Source of the DNA: Promethearchaeota archaeon
GTDB taxonomy: Archaea > Asgardarchaeota > Lokiarchaeia > Sigyniarchaeales > SOKP01
DNA: 36,282 nucleotides
Direction: 5' to 3'
Assembly (NCBI GenBank): GCA_030667705.1
Contig: DAOUVJ010000010.1
Location: 1 to 36,282, forward strand
Each line of letters opens with the position of its first letter. Position 1 is the stretch's first letter. The notes under the pieces were generated by a model. That model saw nothing but the letters and a program-made list of their open reading frames with translations, searched no databases and was not told the DNA's origin. The translations under genes and the position numbers were made by a program. Positions 33,057 through 36,282 of the stretch are shown here, piece after piece.

Positions 33057-34442
33057 ATGTTTGATTATGATATAGTTATTATTGGGGGCGGGGTTGGAGG
33101 TATAGCTATCGGTGCAATTTTAGCATCTAAAGGCTTTAAGACCTTACTTCTTGAGAAAAACAAATTTATAGGTGGACGTTGTAGTACGTATGAGAAAGAC
33201 GGCTTTAAAATTGATGTAGGAGTACATCTTTTTGGAAGATCAAGTAAAGGTCCCCATGGAGAAATTCTAAATATGATTGGGATGAAGGATGCTATAGATT
33301 GGGTTATATGTAGAAATCCTGGACCCAGATGGTTTTATCAGGGGAAGTTTTGGGCTTTTCCAAGAGAACTCAAAGAATTTGTTCCAATCTCAGATTTTTC
33401 CAGTCTCATGAAATTATTTAGGGATGTAATGAAAATGAAAAATTTAGAGGATTTTGAAAGAAAGAGTGCAAAATCATTAATTTCTAAATATACTAACAAT
33501 AATCTTGTACATTCCTTTATTGACATTATTTCATTACTCTATTTTGTTATCCCATATTATAAAACATCTGCTAGTGAATTTGTGAGATGTTTATCCTCCC
33601 TAGCAGCAGAATCTAGCATGGGATACCCCAAAGGAGGTTGTATTTCGATACCTCGAGCCTATGCCTGTGGATTTGAGAAATTCGGAGGAAAGATACAAAC
33701 AAGCCAATCAGTTTCAAAAATAGTAGTTGAAAATGAAAAGGTTCAAGGAGTCGAACTCGATAATGGCAGATTTATTTCCTCAAAATTAGTTATAAGTAAT
33801 GCTGGGATAAGAGAAACAGTAAATATGATTGGGCGAAAATTTTTCAAAAGGAATTATATTGAAAATATTGATAAACTCAAGTATTCCATAAGTGCTCTTA
33901 CTCTTAAAGTTGCATTAAAAAAACCAATTACAAATTTTAAGTTGGTTACCTCATTTTCTTCATATGATCCTGAAGAGCGTTTCAATTCATTGCTGAAAGG
34001 TAAGGTACCTGAAGAACCCTTCCTTTTTATTCCAGTACCTTCAAATTTTGATGCTGCTTTAGCACCTAAAGGAAGGCAGTTAATCATAGCCGGAACAGCA
34101 GTAACACAAGAAGGCTTTGAAAAAAATCAGGATAAATGGATAAAGAATTCATTTGAAAGTCTTCAAAATGTTTTTCCAGATCTCTCTGAGAATCTAATGT
34201 GGTATGATGTATCAACACCAAAAGATTTAAATCATTTAGGGGGAAAAGAAGCTTCAGTTATAGGGCTTTCGCAAACGATCAATCAAACTGGTAATGATAG
34301 GCTCTCTCCAAAATTGCCAATAGAAGGATTGTATATAGTAGGGGGAGATGCAGGTGGCTGGGGAATTGGTACAGAAATGGCGGCGAAAAGCGCTCTCGAA
34401 TGTGCAGAACAAATCATGGAAAAGAAGGATTTAATGATCTAA
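33057..34442 (+). CDS. Phytoene-desaturase-like FAD oxidoreductase
   Basis: A 461-residue flavoprotein of the COG1233 (carotenoid desaturase/retinol saturase-like) group. The dinucleotide fold is IVIIGGGVGGIAIGAILASKG with LLLEKNKFIGGRCSTYEKDGF, the family signature, and the C-terminal FAD motif is IEGLYIVGGDAGGWGIGTEMA. Archaeal members may desaturate or saturate isoprenoids, including lipid chains or carotenoids, but this group is broad and no other carotenoid gene lies nearby. The start ATG 33057 fits the usual N-terminus. A TATA-like AATTTATAAAAG is about 65 bases upstream. Confidence 0.85.
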   Translation: MFDYDIVIIGGGVGGIAIGAILASKGFKTLLLEKNKFIGGRCSTYEKDGFKIDVGVHLFGRSSKGPHGEILNMIGMKDAIDWVICRNPGPRWFYQGKFWAFPRELKEFVPISDFSSLMKLFRDVMKMKNLEDFERKSAKSLISKYTNNNLVHSFIDIISLLYFVIPYYKTSASEFVRCLSSLAAESSMGYPKGGCISIPRAYACGFEKFGGKIQTSQSVSKIVVENEKVQGVELDNGRFISSKLVISNAGIRETVNMIGRKFFKRNYIENIDKLKYSISALTLKVALKKPITNFKLVTSFSSYDPEERFNSLLKGKVPEEPFLFIPVPSNFDAALAPKGRQLIIAGTAVTQEGFEKNQDKWIKNSFESLQNVFPDLSENLMWYDVSTPKDLNHLGGKEASVIGLSQTINQTGNDRLSPKLPIEGLYIVGGDAGGWGIGTEMAAKSALECAEQIMEKKDLMI

Positions 34443-34528
34443 ATCTCTGTTTCTTTTTTAAATTCAAATGAAATAACGGCAATGTCTTTAATAACCAATT
34501 TTTTAGTAATCGTTCTAATGTAGCTTAT

Positions 34529-34541
34529 TCTTTTTTTTTTT
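34529..34541 (+). terminator. Poly-T terminator after the FAD oxidoreductase
   Basis: TCTTTTTTTTTTT lies about 90 bases after the stop codon. It fits an archaeal T-tract terminator, though the distance is longer than for its neighbours. Confidence 0.4.
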
Positions 34542-34706
34542 AAGTGTTAAACTTTTTTAAAGTCAGTTATAGGTTTGAATCGCAAATATTAAAAATAGTG
34601 GTGGTGTTTAATTATGTGCAATTTATTTCTTCGAGTGAAGAAGTATAAATTAGGTATAAAATATATATAAATCATCTTAATGAGATATATTGAGAGTTGA
34701 GATTAA

Positions 34707-35489
34707 ATGATATCGTTCGATAAAGAGAGGTCCCCACCCTGGTTTTTTCAATACATTGAGAATTATTCGCATATAATGTTAGATTTGCGATTCAACACGG
34801 ATAGCGTGTCGGTAGAAACGTTAAACTTTTCGTTAGATTTAGAATTTCAGGGATTTGAAGGCTTAATTTTTTACATTTACAAACCAAACTCAAATAAAAT
34901 CGAGTTCGACATTCTCGACCATAGGACGGTGTTCAATAACATAATAAAGAATTTGCATATTGACATTAAAGATTATACTTCTTCAGACTCGCTAGATTTT
35001 ATCCTTATCCCTTTTGGGCACTTCAAGGAAGACCATAAGTTCATTCCAGTGATACACAGCGGAAATGTAGAATCAAATTATCAGATCTTTACTTGGTCTC
35101 CTTCGCTCCTTTTTAAAAACATTAAATCGATAATTAAAATTGCAAATACTTACGACGAAATAGTGCCGCTCGCGTATTTAGATCGGTACTACTATCAATT
35201 CAATAGCTCGTTTAAAGGAAATAAAACAGAATTTCTTTTCAGTCTTATTAATATCCTCGTTAGTCTTGAGGATATGCCCGATATTGAACCATTAGTCTCT
35301 AAGATAAAAGAGTTAATCACAAAAACTAACGAGCTTCTATTTGAATTGTGCCAAAGATCAATTCCCTTAGAAATGATTAACCTTCTCAAGGAATTAGAAA
35401 GGTTAAAATTCAACGTTGACAATTTATCTAAAGAAGAAATCTTTAATTGGCTCGATGACCTGTTAAATATTTACGCGGATAAGGTTTAG
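34707..35489 (+). CDS. Hypothetical protein, unknown family
   Basis: A 260-residue protein I do not recognise. The N-terminal half alternates strands and loops (IMLDLRFNTDSVSVETLNFSL, then GLIFYIYKPNSNKIEFDIL), with a rough beta-sandwich look. Residues 175-260 are helical (LVSKIKELITKTNELLFEL, then NWLDDLLNIYADK). There is no signal peptide, transmembrane helix or cysteine motif. Codon choice differs from most of the window, with more TCG, CTCG and ACG. That is seen also in the following minus-strand gene, so this end of the window may have another history. The frame is long and clean. Confidence 0.65.
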   Translation: MISFDKERSPPWFFQYIENYSHIMLDLRFNTDSVSVETLNFSLDLEFQGFEGLIFYIYKPNSNKIEFDILDHRTVFNNIIKNLHIDIKDYTSSDSLDFILIPFGHFKEDHKFIPVIHSGNVESNYQIFTWSPSLLFKNIKSIIKIANTYDEIVPLAYLDRYYYQFNSSFKGNKTEFLFSLINILVSLEDMPDIEPLVSKIKELITKTNELLFELCQRSIPLEMINLLKELERLKFNVDNLSKEEIFNWLDDLLNIYADKV

Positions 35490-35577
35490 ATGATTATATT
35501 ATTATTGACGACTACTACCTCATAACCTTGCTAAGATTTAAAGATTTAATAAAGAAAAAAAGAAAAGTTTTCTTATC

Positions 35578-36132
35578 TTATTTTTTAATTTTTTTTATAA
35601 CGAGGAGAACTAACGCTACCAAGAAGAAAATTGCTCCAATAATCAAGAAACCAAATTTAATCGTCGCAGATAGTGATGCAATTAAAGGTACGAACGATGC
35701 AAACGCGGGGGCTTCGTTAAGCATGACGAGTAAATTTATGTTTTCTATAATATCAAAAATTCCGGCGATAAATGGCGTTAAGCTCATGTAAAAGCCAATG
35801 TTTAGGATTCTTTCGTTCAATTTTCTCGAAACGAGTAAAATCAATGCGAAAAGAGGTACTGTGTAGCCAACGATATAAAGAAAGTCCCAGTACACTCCCA
35901 CTGCTTGCAATGCCATTACTTCATCTCCCCATACGCCGAATATTATTAATATTTGCTCTGCAGTCCAAGCAAATTCAAAGTCTAAGATATTATACATTCC
36001 TCCTGAATATAATAACGGTCCAAAAATCAGTATGTTAATTGTAAGAAGAATTACAATTCCTATAGCCGCTACTATTAATAGAATTAAATCGCTAGGATAT
36101 TTTTTTAATTTTTCCAATTTTTCTAACATCAT
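35578..36132 (-). CDS. Four-helix membrane protein, unknown
   Basis: A 184-residue integral membrane protein. Helices fall at about 15-40 (LILLIVAAIGIVILLTINILIF), 80-102 (WDFLYIVGYTVPLFALILLV), 110-130 (ILNIGFYMSLTPFIAGIFD) and 155-180 (IKFGFLIIGAIFFLVALVLLVI). The motif AGIFDIIENINLLVML between helices 3 and 4 recalls a group of small uncharacterised membrane proteins with a conserved FDxxEN, whose role is unknown. The N-terminal part and the C-terminus are lysine-rich and probably cytoplasmic. Two adjoining ATG codons give MMLEK or MLEK. Confidence 0.7.
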   Translation of the reverse strand: MMLEKLEKLKKYPSDLILLIVAAIGIVILLTINILIFGPLLYSGGMYNILDFEFAWTAEQILIIFGVWGDEVMALQAVGVYWDFLYIVGYTVPLFALILLVSRKLNERILNIGFYMSLTPFIAGIFDIIENINLLVMLNEAPAFASFVPLIASLSATIKFGFLIIGAIFFLVALVLLVIKKIKK

Positions 36133-36282
36133 ATTATTTCACGTTTTAAAACCCGAATATAAAACCTAAATAACGAAAGTTTTGATAATAAATTAAATTT
36201 AAGTTTAATAAATAATAAATTCTGGCCTTCTTTTAAAAATAAGCAAATATAAACATTAATTATTTTTAGGTTCTAATATTAG

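Overview
The window is AT-rich archaeal DNA, most likely from an Asgard archaeon of the Lokiarchaeia type. No single marker gene proves this. The reasons are: a eukaryote-type ribosomal protein eL22; two Ras/Rab-like small GTPases; a protein with a longin-like N-terminus and a roadblock-like C-terminus; archaeal information-processing genes (aIF2-gamma, Spt5, TFS, an Fcf1-type PIN protein, a RecJ-like DHH protein); a form III RuBisCO with ribose-1,5-bisphosphate isomerase; gingipain-like surface peptidases; and TATA-box promoters, often with GGTG/GTGA-type ribosome binding sites.

Layout. 1-6.2 kb (+): the 3' part of an ABC exporter with a methionine-rich insert in its nucleotide-binding domain, an alpha/beta hydrolase, a radical SAM protein, and a ROK sugar kinase followed closely by a phosphohexomutase. 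6.2-8.1 kb (-): UvrC. 8.2-11.3 kb: a small zinc-ribbon protein, ribose-1,5-bisphosphate isomerase, RuBisCO (convergent with the isomerase), eL22, and a 46-codon minus-strand ORF. 11.4-14.7 kb: a CitG-like protein, TFS, then a DHH phosphoesterase and a DUF167 protein on the minus strand. A short M20 peptidase fragment lies between TFS and DUF167, bracketed by a 36-bp direct repeat. 15-21.2 kb: a surface-anchored protein with a small partner, aIF2-gamma with an extra RadA-like helix-hairpin-helix domain, a small zinc protein, and a C25 (gingipain-like) peptidase. 21.34-21.59 kb: an RNA gene (see below). 21.8-28.1 kb: a membrane protein, a PAS/GAF sensor, cupins, two tail-to-tail paralogous small GTPases, a PIN nuclease and an iron alcohol dehydrogenase. 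28.3-36.1 kb: Spt5 with an acidic tail, the longin/roadblock protein, tandem acyl-CoA dehydrogenases, a phytoene-desaturase-like flavoprotein, an unrecognised protein and a four-helix membrane protein.

The most striking observation is at 21.34-21.59 kb. Both halves of a 5S rRNA are present and recognisable, but in the wrong order. The half starting CUGGAAGUUAAAC and running through AGUACU and GUGGGAA comes first. It is joined through a CUCG-capped hairpin, made from what would be helix I, to the half CGGUCAU...CCCGGUCCCAUCCGAA. The two halves sum to about 116 nt, the size of a normal 5S rRNA, and a perfect 14-bp inverted repeat brackets the whole unit. This is what a circularly permuted 5S rRNA gene, with new ends opened in loop C, would look like.

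Functional threads. RuBisCO and the isomerase are two steps of the archaeal AMP/nucleoside salvage pathway. The ROK kinase and phosphomutase suggest sugar phosphate activation. TFS, Spt5, aIF2-gamma, eL22 and the permuted 5S belong to transcription and translation. The small GTPases and longin/roadblock protein point to Asgard GTPase-based regulation.
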